A DNA stretch of 64,000 bases from Ipomoea triloba. Its lineage: Eukaryota > Streptophyta > Magnoliopsida > Solanales > Convolvulaceae. The stretch lies in assembly GCF_003576645.1 (NCBI RefSeq), contig NC_044918.1, forward strand, positions 18,505,426 to 18,569,425, given 5' to 3'. Below are positions 20,761-33,460 of the stretch, piece after piece; position 1 is the first letter of the stretch, and each line of letters starts with the position of its first letter. The notes below the pieces were generated by a model. That model was not told where the DNA came from and did no database searches. It saw nothing but the letters and a program-made list of their open reading frames with translations. A program made the translations under genes and the position numbers.

Positions 20761-22589
20761 AATATATATGTTGTAAATTCACGTACTGTATCATCATAAG
20801 ATACAACTTAAAGGTTTCAATGCTTCTAGAACCCTGAGAAGGAAGGAAATAAGTTGGAAATGTGTGTTAACTGTTAAAGAAACTTTCAAAAATTCTTATT
20901 CAAAAAATAAATAAATAAATAAAAGAAAAAAATGAAAAACACTTTAAAATATCCTACCGTTTAAGACACTCGCCCCAAATTTCAAGTCAGACAAGGACTT
21001 TGGAAGTCTTGTGATGGCAACTTTACATTGTGACGCGCAAAAGACTTCCAAGTCTTGTTTTGGAATTTAATTAGTAGCTGGAAAGAAATTGATGGAGTTA
21101 GTTGTATATGGGTAACCAATTCAATCACCACATGATCTATCATATCCATCCTCACCATTTAATGTCAAACCATATATCCACAGAGATGAAATTAAATAGC
21201 AGAAATCATGATGAGTAGCATCTCAAGAATTATTAGTTTAGTGGTTGGAATTGTTGTTTGCTTCATCTGTCATGGCTAGCTTCTTGCATGCTGGTCTGGT
21301 ATCTCAGGTTAGTGCTAAATCTGAACTTGGACCTGGGGAAATTCTGTCAAGTTACGATGGAGATCTCTTAGAGTTATCAAGTGCGGTGTTACAATTCGGG
21401 CAGGTAGGGGACTCGGGCATCTGGTATTTGTATGTAGAGTCGACTAGCTATGGATCCTCATCGACTTCAGAAGAAAAAAGAATTTGGGTTGCTTGGAACA
21501 GTTGGAAGAGCGAAATTGAAGATCCACACTTTCCAAAATTAAAAATGGAGGAAGGAGGACGGTTGGTGGTAATATCTACTACTAGTAGTAATGGAACTGC
21601 AGAATTCGTTATAAACGCTGAACAACATGCGTATATTAAAAACACAACAGCAGTTCTAATAAGTAATGGCAACTTAATTTTGCTAAGTCCAGAGGGTAAG
21701 ATCTTGTGGGAAAGTTTCGATCACCCCACTAATCTCTGGTTTCCAGGCATGAAATTGGGTTGGTTTGGGCTGAAAACCCAACGGCCTCACCAACGTTTTC
21801 TGACTTCTTGGATAAGTCGGTATAACCCTTCTCCTGGTGTATTTACCTTGGGTGTTGATCCAAACAATACCAAGCAGCTAGTTGTCTTGCGAAAAGGGGG
21901 TTGTTTATTGGCAAAGCGGGTCCTGGAATGGCATCACTTTTCCATTTCTCCCACTTCACTCCAATACCATTGGCTATTTCTCTGACGAGAACCAAACCTA
22001 TTTTGTTTGGAATGGAGATCTGGATAAGAAGGCAGACCCTATCCGTATGTATGCCACTGGGGAGATTAGTGCACAGCTAGACAAAATTCAATGTGATTAT
22101 TATGGTTTTTCCTCTGAGGGATGCATAAGACCCAAACAATCCTATTGTAGTAGTGCTGGGGACTGGTTTGATCCAATGACCGGTCCCGTCGGAATTGCAT
22201 GGGATAAACATTTGTTCAACTACACCCTTGGTATTAGTGAGTGCAGGGAGATTTGTGTAAAAAATTGTTCTTGCAAAGCCTATGGTACATCCAACCCTGA
22301 TGGAACTGGCTGCGCATTCTCTTCTTCCACTGCTTATAAATACGTACAAGATGGTGGTGAAGTCCTTTACATTCGCCATCAAGTAGGTATTAAGCCACAC
22401 TCAAAGGGAAGTAGTTCATCCCCTGTTCCTGTTTTGGTGCCTAATCATCTGACCCAGAGGAAGCCACACTCAAACAGAAGAACGATTATAGCTGCTCTTG
22501 CAGTAGCATCCGTTCTCATCCCTGCCATAATTTTGCTAGTCTGGCGTATGAATCCAAGAAAATGTCGTACTTGCTTTACAGGTATTCTC

Positions 22590-22660
22590 TTGATATACTT
22601 TTTTTTTTTAATATTATTGACTCTGTTACAATGTAGTATATATTCATACCTTCTCTTGAT
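22590..22660 (-). mobile_element. SINE tail fragment in receptor kinase intron 1
   Basis: TTTTTTTTTAATATTATTGA, CTCTGTTACAATGTAGTATA and TATTCATACC are the reverse complement of the family's 3' end (GAACAAATACTACATTGTAA ... GTACT, A-run). The relic at 7254 lacks this insertion. Confidence 0.75.
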
Positions 22661-23712
22661 ATACTAAAATCATCAACTCTTTATTTTCTAACACGTACAA
22701 TTATTGTTGCCCCAGCCCCAATGGTATCTTCGAGGCAACAACTTGCTAGTAAAGAGGAGGAGGAAGAGTTGCCTTTCTTCCATTTTAGAAGTATAGAGAT
22801 TGCCACAAATTACTTCTCAGATGAAAATAAGCTTGGTCAAGGAGGATTTGGTACTGTATACAAGGTAAATCTTTAATTTGTTGCTTGTTTTGTTCATATA
22901 TATGTGTGATTTAAAATAAACTTAATTTGGTGAATCATGTTTACTATTCTATGGGTGAGATTAATGCTCAAAATATGCAGGCAAGGATTGAAATATTACA
23001 GGTAAGAATGGGTAAAATAGTTTAACTGCACTTTTATTATTATTATTATTATTTATATTTTTATTTTTATAAAAAAATTTATGTAATCTCCAATTCAAAA
23101 TTCATGGAACCTAACTAGCAAATCTACGTAGGGAATATTGGCCAATGGTCAAGAAATTGCAGCGAAACGACTCTTAAAAATGTCTGGACAAGGAATCCAA
23201 CAATTCAAAAATGAAGTTCTATTGATTTCAAAATTACAACATAGGAATCTTGTTAAACTTTTGGGTTGCTCCACTCAAGGAGATGATGAGAAGATATTAA
23301 TATATGAGTACTTGCCAAATAAAAGTTTGGATTCAATTCTTTTTGGTAAGTTTGCTTTAATTTTTTCACTCCTTTATTGTACTCTATATGTTTCTCTTGC
23401 TTGGCTTCATTATTTGAACGTATGATTGTTGATTTTGCATAGATGCAAAAAAGAAAGTTTGTCTCGATTGGAGAAAGCGTGTCATCATAATTGATGGGAT
23501 TGCTCAAGGACTTTTATATCTTCACAAATATTCAAGATTGAAGATTATACATAGAGATTTGAAAACAAGTAACATATTATTAGACATTCACATGCATCCC
23601 AAGATTTCTGATTTTGGAACGGCAAGAATATTTACAGATAGTGATTCTCACGCAAACACAAAAAATATTGTTGGGACTTAGTAAGTGAACGAATATGTTT
23701 GTTTTAACTATG

Positions 23713-23961
23713 AGTTAATATTATATGGGATCCTTCGAGTGTAGTGATTTTGTCACATTTAGTTCTAAACTTTCATTCATAGTCCTTCTAAGAGGACTAT
23801 ACTATGACTGGTTAAATTTTGAAAGTTGAATAATCATGGGTGGTAAACTTGGACCATGGAGGTAACAATTTGAAAGTCAAAAGACCATAGGTGGTTAATT
23901 TGAAAATTCAGGACTAAACAAGACAAAATTACTATACTCAAGGGACCCCATATAGTATTAA
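23713..23961. mobile_element. MITE in receptor kinase intron 4
   Basis: The left end TTAATATTATATGGGATCCT and inner GTGTAGTGATTTTGTC are inverted at the right (GACAAAATTACTATACTCAA, GGGACCCCATATAGTATTAA). It is about 250 bp and non-coding; the splice sites of the host intron are untouched. Confidence 0.8.
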
Positions 23962-24613
23962 TTCTTTAAATATGTAGTTGTGTATATATTTTCCTTTAAT
24001 ATAACTTATAAAATAATTTTTTCTATAAAACAGCGGTTACATGTCTCCAGAATATGCCATGGATGGTTGTTTCTCTGAAAAATCTGATGTTTTCAGTTTT
24101 GGAGTCATGGTAATGGAGATTGTAAGTGGAAAGAGAAACACTGGATTCTATAATCCAGATCGTGTTTCAAATTTACTTGGTTATGTAAGTACTAATCAAT
24201 ACTTTAACTACATATATAATCAGTGATGAATTTCTTTTATTCAAATATCTCTATTTTAATTTGAGCAACAACTATATATGTGAACTCTACCAATAATTTG
24301 TTATTAGGTTTGGGATTTATGGATAGAAGGAAGAGTTTCAACTATAATTGATCTAACAATGGACAAGACAATTTCAATTAGCGAAGCAACAAGGTGTATT
24401 CAAATAGGTTTGTTATGCGTTCAAGATTGTGCAGCAGATAGACCGACCATGTCAGATGTGGTATCTATGCTTGGTAATGAATCAACAATTTTACCTATTC
24501 CTAAACAACCTGGTTTCTCTACTGTCATGGGCATAAAATGTGATGATGTTGGTAATAATCCAAAAATTTGCTCTAACAATATGGTCACGATTTCAGAGAT
24601 CGAAGGTCGATAG

Positions 24614-24856
24614 TTACATATTATTTTCATTGTGGAACGACTTTTTGGGTCACTTTGGTGCTAGAATAATTGCTAACAAACTAGATTTCCTTAGAGATTA
24701 TAAGTGACATTTCAATTTGCAATTAGACCTATCATTTGTTTCATTTCTTTGAATATGATGCATTTTTGAAAAAGTTGTCAGGAATTATATCTTTAATGTG
24801 AATGTTACGTTATAAAATCAAACGTATCTTTGCATGAACAAATATAATAGGGTCAC
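24614..24856. other. 3' flank of the receptor kinase gene
   Basis: AT-rich sequence after the stop; likely 3' UTR for the first 150-200 bp. No other gene. Confidence 0.5.
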
Positions 24857-25294
24857 ACTTGTGTGAGACCGTCTCACGGATCCTTATTCGTGAGGCGGGT
24901 CGGGTCGAAACAACATGCAAATGTCATACTTATGTGTGCAGATGTCATACTTATATGCTCAAATATATTACTAAATTACTAATAAAAATACAATTTTGTT
25001 ACTTATAAGAGAAAAAATAATACATTTTTCATAATAAGTAATGTTGACAAGTGTCCCTTACTTATAAGGGCAAATATAACACTTTTGAAGAAAAATGTAA
25101 TACTTTTAAATCCAAATGTAAAAGTATTGTATTTTCCTTTAAAAGTATTACATTTACCCTTATAAGTAACAAAAATTTTATTTCTGATTAATATTACATT
25201 TGAGCACATAAGTATGTCATTTGTGCATATAAGTATTACATTTGCATTTTGACCCGACCCGATCCGTCTCATGGTGAGACGGTCTCACACAAGT
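24857..25294. mobile_element. MITE with GAGACCGTCTCAC ends, copy 2
   Basis: Same structure and length as 3653-4092: ACTTGTGTGAGACCGTCTCA at the left, GAGACGGTCTCACACAAGT at the right, inner GGCGGGTCGGGTCG and CCCGACCCGATCCG, and the same core. A minus-strand frame at 25003-25272 is an artefact. Confidence 0.88.
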
Positions 25295-25309
25295 TTTTGC
25301 CAATATAAT

Positions 25310-25640
25310 AATATACAGTAAAGTAGAGGGAGAAGATAAGAGATACAGAGAAAATCATTCATCCTTTATTATTTATCCTGCAATTCAATATATACATGAT
25401 ATATAGAATTTCAAAATAAATACAAGACTATAAAGAATAAAGATGTATTATGATAATATAATACTACCTCTAGTAATGTCCACATATATTTATTTACAAC
25501 ACCCCCTTGACATTACTATATTATACTCGTGCCTTGTTAAAACCTCACTAGAAAAATTCAATGGGAGAAAAACCTAGTTGATGAAAAGAGTACATGATGT
25601 ATGTGTGTTCATATGTTGAACTAGGGCAAATAATTGTGTG
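25310..25640 (-). mobile_element. 3' end of a decayed Ty1/Copia-like retrotransposon
   Basis: On the minus strand a polypurine tract (TCAAGGGGG, 25502-25510) runs directly into an LTR start TGTTGTAAATAAATATATG at 25501, which continues to about 25310. Upstream of the tract is CTAGTGAGGTTTTAACAAGG and GGTTTTTCTCCCATTG (25540-25580), a context common just before Copia 3' LTRs. The coding region is gone. Confidence 0.65.
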
Positions 25641-26682
25641 GATCATTGTCCATATAGCTGTGTGGATCATGAATGCAATATACATTTTTAATATATTAAA
25701 AATACATTATTTGTGTACTAAATGTACGTTATTTGATAATATATAAAAAAATCATGTACTTTCAAATAATGTACATTATTTGACAGTGGAACTAGAAGGT
25801 TAGAGGTTTGAGTTTTAGGTTATACAAATAATTAAAAATTTTAAACCGGTTCAAATAACTATCTGTAAGATCATTCAATCTATAAAAATTTAGCCGCAAG
25901 ATTTTTTTTAATTTTTTTTTTGTAAAATTTCATAATTTCATTGAGCATCTGCAAGTTTCATATCCCTTGTACGGTACACGAGAAAGACGTATACGGATGA
26001 AATATTGGTTGACCTGAGCCACGAGGAGCTACTGCAGTATAATGGAAGCTGATAATTGGGGCATTAGTAACAGAGGATGTATGCATGAATGCTTGGAAAT
26101 GTTTTTTGGAAGATTTAATATATTATGTATCTTTAGTTAATAAATTATGTTTCTGTAAATAATTTGAAGGCACATAATATGTTAATTGTATATTATATGC
26201 CTGCAATTAACATATTATGTGCATAGTTAACATATTATGTGCATTTAATGTATTTACATGCACATAATCTGTTAATTGAATATTTTGAATAAGGATTAAC
26301 AATGCAATGTAGACCTCATTCATCGTATAATTTGTCATTTATTGATTGATGGGTCAGAAGATGCTTTAATAATCAATAATGGACAATACTATATACTCCG
26401 TATCATTCATGGAGCAACAAGTTTTTGAGAGTGAAGACATTGTTTAATATTCTCTGCTTCACCTCTGGTCTTATCATTCTTTAGGTTGGGTCTACATGTT
26501 TTGTCATAATGGGCTTTCTTGTTCAGTTCTACCTACCTGTATATGTTTTATTTCTTGTGTCGATATATAGGTCGTTATTTGTATTTTTTTGGATGCTACC
26601 TTACTCATCCATCATATCTTTCTGTAATTATTATTTATTTTAAAGGAAAAAAAATCATTAACAAGTATTTTTTTTGGATAAC
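25641..26682. other. AT-rich spacer with small palindromic repeats
   Basis: 26120-26290 contains five or six copies, in both directions, of CACATAATATGTTAATTG / CAATTAACATATTATGTGC. 25680-25790 has scattered GTACATTATTTG-type repeats. No gene. Confidence 0.55.
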
Positions 26683-26912
26683 ATTTGTGTGAGACCGTCT
26701 CACGGATCTCAATCTATGAGATGGGTTGAATCTTTGATTAATAGGTCAAGTCTTTGATTAATGGGTCGGATTTTGACTTCATTAATCAAATATTCGACCC
26801 GTCTCACAGATTGAGACACGTGATACGATCTCACACAAGTTTTTGATTAATGAGTCAATCTTTGACCTCATTAATCAAATATTCAACCTGTCTCACGGAT
26901 TGAGACACATAA
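26683..26912. mobile_element. MITE with GAGACCGTCTCAC ends, copy 3
   Basis: It begins ATTTGTGTGAGACCGTCTCA and ends CGATCTCACACAAGT near 26840. It continues into a partial second copy of its right half (GACCTCATTAATCAAATATTC, CTGTCTCACGGATTGAGACA). The core is shorter than in copies 1 and 2. Confidence 0.75.
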
Positions 26913-28010
26913 TAAATGAATAATTAAGACAATACATTATTAAATCAAATTATATCTATAAGAATATTCTCGTACATGCATGTTGTCCAAGATTATATAG
27001 GATCGTTCGTGCAATAAGTAGGTTATATATGGCCACTTTCCAGGCGATTGTTTGAGGACATTAACAACTAGGTTGTCCACACCACTACGTATCATGTATA
27101 TATAGGAGGAATTAGGTGTATTTGACTTGTCTCATATATGAAGCTAAAATATTGTTGAATTGGGCCATCAAACGTGATGATTACACATGCTTGTATAGAC
27201 AAAAGGCATGGACTTGAAGCTTATCATCAATCTCTCTAAAACTTATTCCCTTATATATTGATGGTTCATGCACTTTATGTAGAAATGATAACACATCAAA
27301 AATGCCAAGTGGGTATCTATTTTTTTTTTTCTTTTTGGAGCCTTAATTAATAGGATGAGTTTGCAGTAAAAATTCGATATGCAATAGTGTGTGTCTAAAA
27401 CTTATTCTCTTCTTAATGGTTCGTGCACTTTATGTAAGGATAGTAACATAGCAAGAAATGCTAGGTAGGTATATTATTTTTTCGAATCTTAATAGGATAA
27501 GTTTAGATAGAAGCGAAAATTCTGTGTAGAGCCAAAATCAAGTAAGAATAGGTTTGTTCTCAAATCTCAATGTAGAAGGATCCGTAATACTCACAATGCA
27601 AGAGCCCACCATATTGGTGTAACTTCTATGCTGCGGTTGTCAGGACTTGATCTGCGTCCTTACATACAATTTGTCAGCCAAGAAAAACTGATCTACTCTT
27701 ACGGAGGAACCAATTAACACAACAGTCTACTTAGTTCCTTAGAGAGGAACCTAGGTTTTTGTCGGGTTATCGGACATCGACTTAAATTAAGTCCCTTCCG
27801 GCCACATTTTCTTCTTCCTCTTTCTCTTCCATGCACCTTCGTCTTCTTTCTTTTCTTCTTTTACTTTTTTCTTCTTCTCTTCTTCAGTATATATAAACAA
27901 AATTTAAAAAGTTTTAGGAGAAAATGACTTCTTGAAAATATTTTCTGGAAAATGAGTCATTTTCAAGAAGTCATTTTCCTTTCTAGTGTTTGACTACACA
28001 GCAGAAAATT
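26913..28010. other. Intergenic, with a partial tandem duplication
   Basis: CTAAAACTTATTC, GGTTCATGCACTTTATGTA and GATAACACATC at about 27236-27300 recur diverged at about 27395-27450 (period about 157 bp). 27560-27800 is less AT-rich but shows no gene I recognise. 27830-27890 is a C/T-rich stretch. Confidence 0.5.
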
Positions 28011-28012
28011 GT

Positions 28013-28690
28013 CTTTGTGTGTTTGGATCATTTTCCAGAAAATGAAAAGAATTGTATACTTCAACAATATTAAGTCAACAAATACTTTAACAATATTCAA
28101 TCACAAAATAATTCTAACAATAGCTATATTTAACAATAGCTAAATAATAATTATGTTCTTTAGATTTGTTATTAAAAAATTAACAAAAAAAAAAAAAAAA
28201 AAAAACTTCACTACCGAAAAACCAATTTTGGTTTCTAAAAACCAAAATTGGTTTCCCTGGTTTTCCAAGTCGGAAAACCAAAATTGGTTTCCGACTTGGA
28301 AAACCACCTCCCTGTGGTTTTCCAAGTTGGGAAACCACACTGTTTCCGACTTGGAAAACCATATCTGTGGTTTTCCAAGTCGGAAACCACTGGTTTCCGG
28401 CAACCGGAAACCATGTATTTGGGGAAAAAATTAAAGAAAAAGTAAAAGGGAGAGGTGGCGGTGGTGTAGCAAGAAAGAAGATGAAGGGAGAGCTGTATAG
28501 ATAGACGGAAATGGAGTGAGAGGCGTGAGTGGAAAATGACTTCCGCTAAAAAAAGGGAAGTCATTTTCCTAAAAAAAGAGCTTATTTTTCATTGACTTGA
28601 TTTGATTTTCCATTGACTTTTATTTTCCTTGTGTTACCAAACATTGAAAACCCGAAAAATGATTTCCGAGTTTCCAAACACACCCTTAAT
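28013..28690. mobile_element. Element containing a cluster of short palindromes
   Basis: The outer parts are loosely inverted: TTTGTGTGTTTGGATCATTT on the left, TTTCCAAACACACCCTTAAT on the right. At 28205-28410 the motif GGTTTTCCAAGTCGGAAA and its complement alternate about eight times, so the stretch can fold into several overlapping hairpins. Frames on both strands here are shadows of the motif. No protein family. Confidence 0.6.
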
Positions 28691-30005
28691 GTAAAATTTA
28701 AACTACCCTCCAAAATTTTCCAATCATCCCATTGCCAGTGGTCAAAATCTTTTGACCACTCTTCAAGGTTGGTCAAAAATTCTGGCAAATATGTAATTAA
28801 CCACCTAAAACGATGGTCAAAAAGATAATTAAATATCCTAATTTTCATCTTTTTTTTCTTTTTTAATGTTTCAGCAATGTTAGGATAGGTATGAATAATA
28901 TTTATTTAGGTTGAAGTTCAAAATGATTAAATGAAGAACTAATCTACTTATTACCATCCCTAACTGGTCACAGAAATAAAAATTTATTGCAAAATATCAA
29001 AGATCGAACCTCGACAGTGATAGTGTGGAAGCAGCCTCTCAAAATGAAAAGAGTTCCTTGTGTGCTCTGAAAATAATTAATTGGTGGGACAACCTGACAA
29101 GTTAGTCAAATTATACTGATTAGCTATATATGAACAATTTAGACTAGTTTATCTTATTGTAAGTAAAGATTTGTGCGTGAGAAGTGGATCAAATAATAAC
29201 CATAAAGTCAAAGCCACCGCCAAACTGCATGCTTTCATCAACTTTATATGTGTAGAATATTACACATACATAAATAATCAGGGAAAAATGATGTTAATTT
29301 GTATATCCATAACCAGCTAATAAGCAATTAATGGGGTAGGTAAACCGACTTAATTCTTTAGTTTCCTATTAAACTTTAGCTTTTCTCATTTAATTAATAT
29401 ATATTCAAATCTCATAAATAAAATAAAAAGCATTTGAGGATATATTTTGTAACTGGTGTTCAATATAATAATAGTTTAATTTGTGATTTATTAGGGGATG
29501 TTTGGTTGGATGGAGAACCTCTTCCATGGAAAAGATTTTTTTAAAAGTGGAGGAAAATGTGTTTTTATGTTGTTTGGTTGGATGAAAAATGTTTTCCATT
29601 GGAACTTGACTTCCTAAAAGTGAAAGAAAACAAATTCTTAGCTAGAGATTAGCTAGTCTTTTGTTTTCCAAATGATTTGGGAAGAAAGTATTAAACAATT
29701 GGACTATTTTACTCTCATCAAAATTTATTAATTACACATGTATATAATTTATTAACACTATCCTTGTTAAGGGCATATTGGTCTTTATATTCATATTTCT
29801 TGTCATTTCAAACCCAATCAAACAATAGAATTTATATTTCCAGTAATTTCTTTTCCACCAACCAAACAATGAAATCTATTTACCTGCTAATTTGTTTTCT
29901 ATGAAATTTGAATTCCATTTCCTTCAAATATTTTTCAGCTAACCATAGTATCTCCTTGACGTGTTTTTAGTCTTCGATAGTGCGAAGCATTATATTCATG
30001 AGTGA
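28691..30005. other. AT-rich intergenic with one MITE-like segment
   Basis: About 29493-29950 has GGGGATGTTTGGTTGGATGG at the left and ACCAACCAAACAATGAAATC near 29865, the style of small TIR elements. 28730-28830 has repeated TTTTGACCACT / GGTCAAAA units. No gene is seen. Confidence 0.45.
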
Positions 30006-30007
30006 CT

Positions 30008-30307
30008 GTCCTGTGAGATTGTCTCACGGATCCTTATCTATGAGTCAAGTCAAGTTAATTAGATGGAAATGTAATACTTATATTGAAAAATGTAATACTA
30101 ATAAGGTATAAAAGTGCTTGTTACTTATAAGGAAAATTGTAATACTTTTGAGAAAAAATGTAATACTTTTAAATCAAAAGTATTACAGTTTTTTCAAAGT
30201 ATTATTACATTTTCCCAAACAAATACTTTATTCATAATTAGTATTACATTTTCATCTTGACTCGAGGCGTCTCACTGACAAAGATTGTGAGACGGTCTCA
30301 CACAAGT
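30008..30307. mobile_element. MITE with GAGACCGTCTCAC ends, copy 4
   Basis: Starts CTGTGAGATTGTCTCACGGA and ends GTGAGACGGTCTCACACAAG. The core TGTAATACTTTTGAGAAAAA and its inverted partner are as in copies 1 and 2 but shorter. Confidence 0.8.
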
Positions 30308-30983
30308 ATTTGCCCTTTCTTTTTTATAATCGGTGAATATGCGCATTACAACTAAATAATAAATATCTCACTTAAAGCTATTCGCACCCACGAAATCTTC
30401 GCTCACTTTCAAAAGTGGGTCATACCGCCTATTACTAAATTTACAATTAATCATTTTTCTTTTTTCATCCGTGCAATTGTACCTCCACTTTCAAAAGTAA
30501 TCCCAATTTCACATCACTTCACGTAAAAAAAATTATTTTCTTTTATCAATAAAAATTATTTTTCTACAATGAATATATTTTATCAATATATAAATTAATT
30601 CAAGATGATATAAAATAATTCGTATTACAAAAATACTTTAGAAAATTTTTTTTATTACGGAATAATTTGAAATAAATATTAAATAGAATTTAAATTTATG
30701 AAAAATAAAAATTAAGCAAAAATAAATAGAATTATTTATTTAAATTAAATATAAATTGTAAGTAAAAGAAATATTTTTTAATTTCATAATAATTTTTTTT
30801 TTTAAAAGGTTACATGTTAGATTGCACTGTGTAAGACTTGCATGGCTGCTGGATTAAAACCCTGGCCTATAAAGGGAGACTATAATATAGCACTACTAAT
30901 ATATTAAGATATATAACCCTACAAGTAATGAATACTCCGTATAATGTTAGTCTACAAAGAGAAACAAATGAATATAGACAAAA
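30308..30983. other. Very AT-rich spacer
   Basis: 30540-30820 is almost pure A/T. No gene or clear element. Confidence 0.55.
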
Positions 30984-31102
30984 ACTTGTGTAAGACCGTT
31001 TTACGGTCTCAATTTGTAAAACATGTCGGATTTTTTTATTAATAAGGTCAAAAATTCGACTTATCTCACATATTAAGACTCATGATACGATATCACACAA
31101 GT
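30984..31102. mobile_element. MITE with GAGACCGTCTCAC ends, copy 5 (short)
   Basis: ACTTGTGTAAGACCGTTTTA at the left and GATACGATATCACACAAGT at the right with only about 80 bp between; a diverged short member close to copy 3. Confidence 0.7.
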
Positions 31103-33340
31103 GTTAAAAAAAAAAAAGTGTATATACAAATGGAGGTATAGTTGGGGATATGTAGGAGTATAACCAAGTAAATGATTCCAATATTAAACATGTGGACAGT
31201 AGCATGTAACAAAGGCGAGTGGGATTGGGTCCATTTCGCATCATCATGAAAATGACTCATTTTTAAAAAATTTAAAATTTCTCAAGTTGCCTCTTATCCT
31301 TTTTTTTTTTTTTATTAAAAAACATATTTTTCAACGTTAATTATTTAAATACGTGTCCACCGATAACTATGGACGGCACACGGCAGCTAATATATATCCT
31401 CCTTAATTTGTTGTGTTAGGCCATCAAACTTTGAATTTCCGAATATAACCCTCGTTCTCCATTCTCCAACTTGCATTATTTTCGGAAAAGTAAATAATCT
31501 AATATAACATTCTCCATAATAAGCTAATATATATCCTCATTTTGTTGCATTATTTTCGGAAAAATATAAGCATATTTTTCAACGTTATTTACTTTTAGCG
31601 AGTAACATAAAATATATGAATTAGTTAATTAATTTATACAGTACAAGTAATTGATAAGTTTGAAGAGTTTTTAACTACTTTGATTTAAATAGGTCAAACT
31701 AGGATGAAAAAGAAATCTATAGATAATAGTATGTTCTATCCTTATCGTTTTCTCATCATAAAGGTTACTCAAAATTGATACCCAATCAGGGACTTGATTC
31801 ATTGGATTATTTGTGATATTATAATTCAAACAACTTCCTCTCACTTTCTCAATTTAAACGGAAAAAATACATCTTTCAATAATTTTTTTCCAAAATATAT
31901 TTCCTACTAATATAATATTCTATATATCTCATTTTATGTTACTTAGAATGCCACTTTTTTGTAATACTTAGTTTTATATTACTATATGAAATTTACATAT
32001 GTAAAATTACGTAAAAAGTATATTAAACACAAGTTTTTGAGTATATCCTAACTTATTAATAGTACATGTTCACCAATTTTGTCAATCTGATTATAGAGAA
32101 TAACAATGAGTCAGTTATCAAACTCATAGAATACTCGTAATAGTTATAATGTCTCTCACTTGGGAGAGCAACAGCTATGCCGCTTGACCACAAGGTTTTT
32201 TGCGTCAATTTTGACTTATTTGACAATTATTAGCTGTTTGACTTAGTTAAAAAATCAATATAATTGTTTAGTTACTCAGCTTTTTTTAACTTTAAAATGC
32301 TAAAATCTAAAAAGCTGCTCAAACTAACTTTTTCAATTAACTTTTTAAAAAATATATATACCATCTAGCTATCAGCTAATAATAAATTTATCAAACACCT
32401 TTCTACAATCCGTTAATGTTTTCAACTAGTTATACCCTCTAAATCAATCAGCTAACAATCATTTACTAATGGCCAATATCTTGAAGTAATATTCAGATTG
32501 TAATAGAAATCTCTTTGATACAAAAGTGGGGCTCAAGTTCACGAGTGTATGTGGATATTATTAAATTTTGAATAATTTTTATTGATGAATATTAGAATAT
32601 TGGGCATTCTTTATATTTGGAGTTGATTAGGTGCTTAATATAATGGAGATAAGAGTTGTATTATAACCTACTAATATGACAAAACTTGTTGATGCAATTT
32701 TATATATAAAAAAAAGGAGTAATTATTAGTGGAAGCAAGTAATTGACTTGGTTGAAGAAATTAAAGATGGGTAGGTTTTAACTACATGATGTTTGGTGAT
32801 GGGATGGAGCTGATAAGGCAATTATTGTTTCGAAAAGTCAAATTTCTGTATCTCCACCTGCCTGCCTTTCTTGAACCTTCTTCAATGCACAACCTGTCTC
32901 TTGTCTTCTCTTCAACCTCGCCACCATGACAGAGAAAGAGAGAGAGTGATTGCCATTTTCTTCAAGCTCTCAGGCATAATTAAATTTTAAAAGTCAACAA
33001 CTTCAATTTTTTTTCTATGTTTTATACCTAATTACTAATTCTGAACTTAGAAATTTTATCCAAGAGTTATTAGAAGAGGTAATAAATTGTGAATTCCCGT
33101 CAAATTTCACATCTGATTGATTAAAATTTTCAAGAGATCATACAAAAACAGGATTTTAAGAGGATCAGTCAAACCAACTAGTTAGTTAATTTTAAAAAGT
33201 TGAAAGAAGGAAATTAAGAAGGAGAAGAAACGACAAAGATGCTTTAATTCATATTGTTTTTATCTATGATGATTGATGGTGTTCTTGCCATACATATAGG
33301 AAGACAACAAAAACTCTCACAATCACAAACTTCAAAGCTA
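31103..33340. other. Intergenic, AT-rich, with one MITE-like segment
   Basis: No gene found. 31490-31570 repeats ATTATTTTCGGAAAA and ATAAGCTAATATATATCCTC at short distance. 32190-32480 carries TAGCTGTTTGACTTAG, GCTGCTCAAACTAACTTTTT and ACCTTTCTACAATCCG, matching the family at 12540-12862 and 63640-63950. Confidence 0.5.
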
Positions 33341-33460
33341 TTACATATACCACAAAAAAAAAAAAAAAAACCCATAAAAAAAGGAAATGAAAGCATACAT
33401 GTGCATGGCGATGAAGATTGAAGAAAGCAATAATCCCATCCACTAAGCTATGATGATTAA

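Larger units (their letters stand above)
21208..24613 (+). pseudogene. CES101-type G-lectin S-receptor-like Ser/Thr kinase, ectodomain frameshifted
   Basis: This is a plasma-membrane receptor kinase: lectin (GNA) ectodomain, PAN-like Cys region, one membrane helix, then a cytosolic kinase. Exon 1 (21208-22581) has the B-lectin domain (LLSPEGKILWESFDHPTN), a Cys-rich PAN-like segment (CREICVKNCSCKAYGT...GTGC) and the helix IIAALAVASVLIPAIILLVW. Kinase exons are 22716-22864, 23132-23345, 23443-23680, 24034-24184 and 24308-24613; all phases join. The glycine loop ([10 protein letters not shown]), Lys (AAKRL), [11 protein letters not shown] and SPEYA are all present. Two breaks lie in exon 1. The signal-peptide frame (ATG 21208, ISLVVGIVVCFICHG) ends in TAG at 21277 while the lectin frame runs one phase away. 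A run of five G (21896-21900) shifts the frame before VVYWQSGSWNG. If the breaks are real, no secreted receptor is made. Confidence 0.85.

Noticed and set aside
25003..25272. 89-codon minus-strand frame
   Set aside because: Lies wholly inside a MITE, and its inverted core keeps frames open.
28205..28410. CRISPR-like regularly spaced palindromes
   Set aside because: Plant nuclear DNA, no unique spacers of even length, and repeats alternate in orientation.
28140..28564. Several overlapping frames on both strands
   Set aside because: Shadows of the alternating TTTCCAAGTCGGAAA motif.
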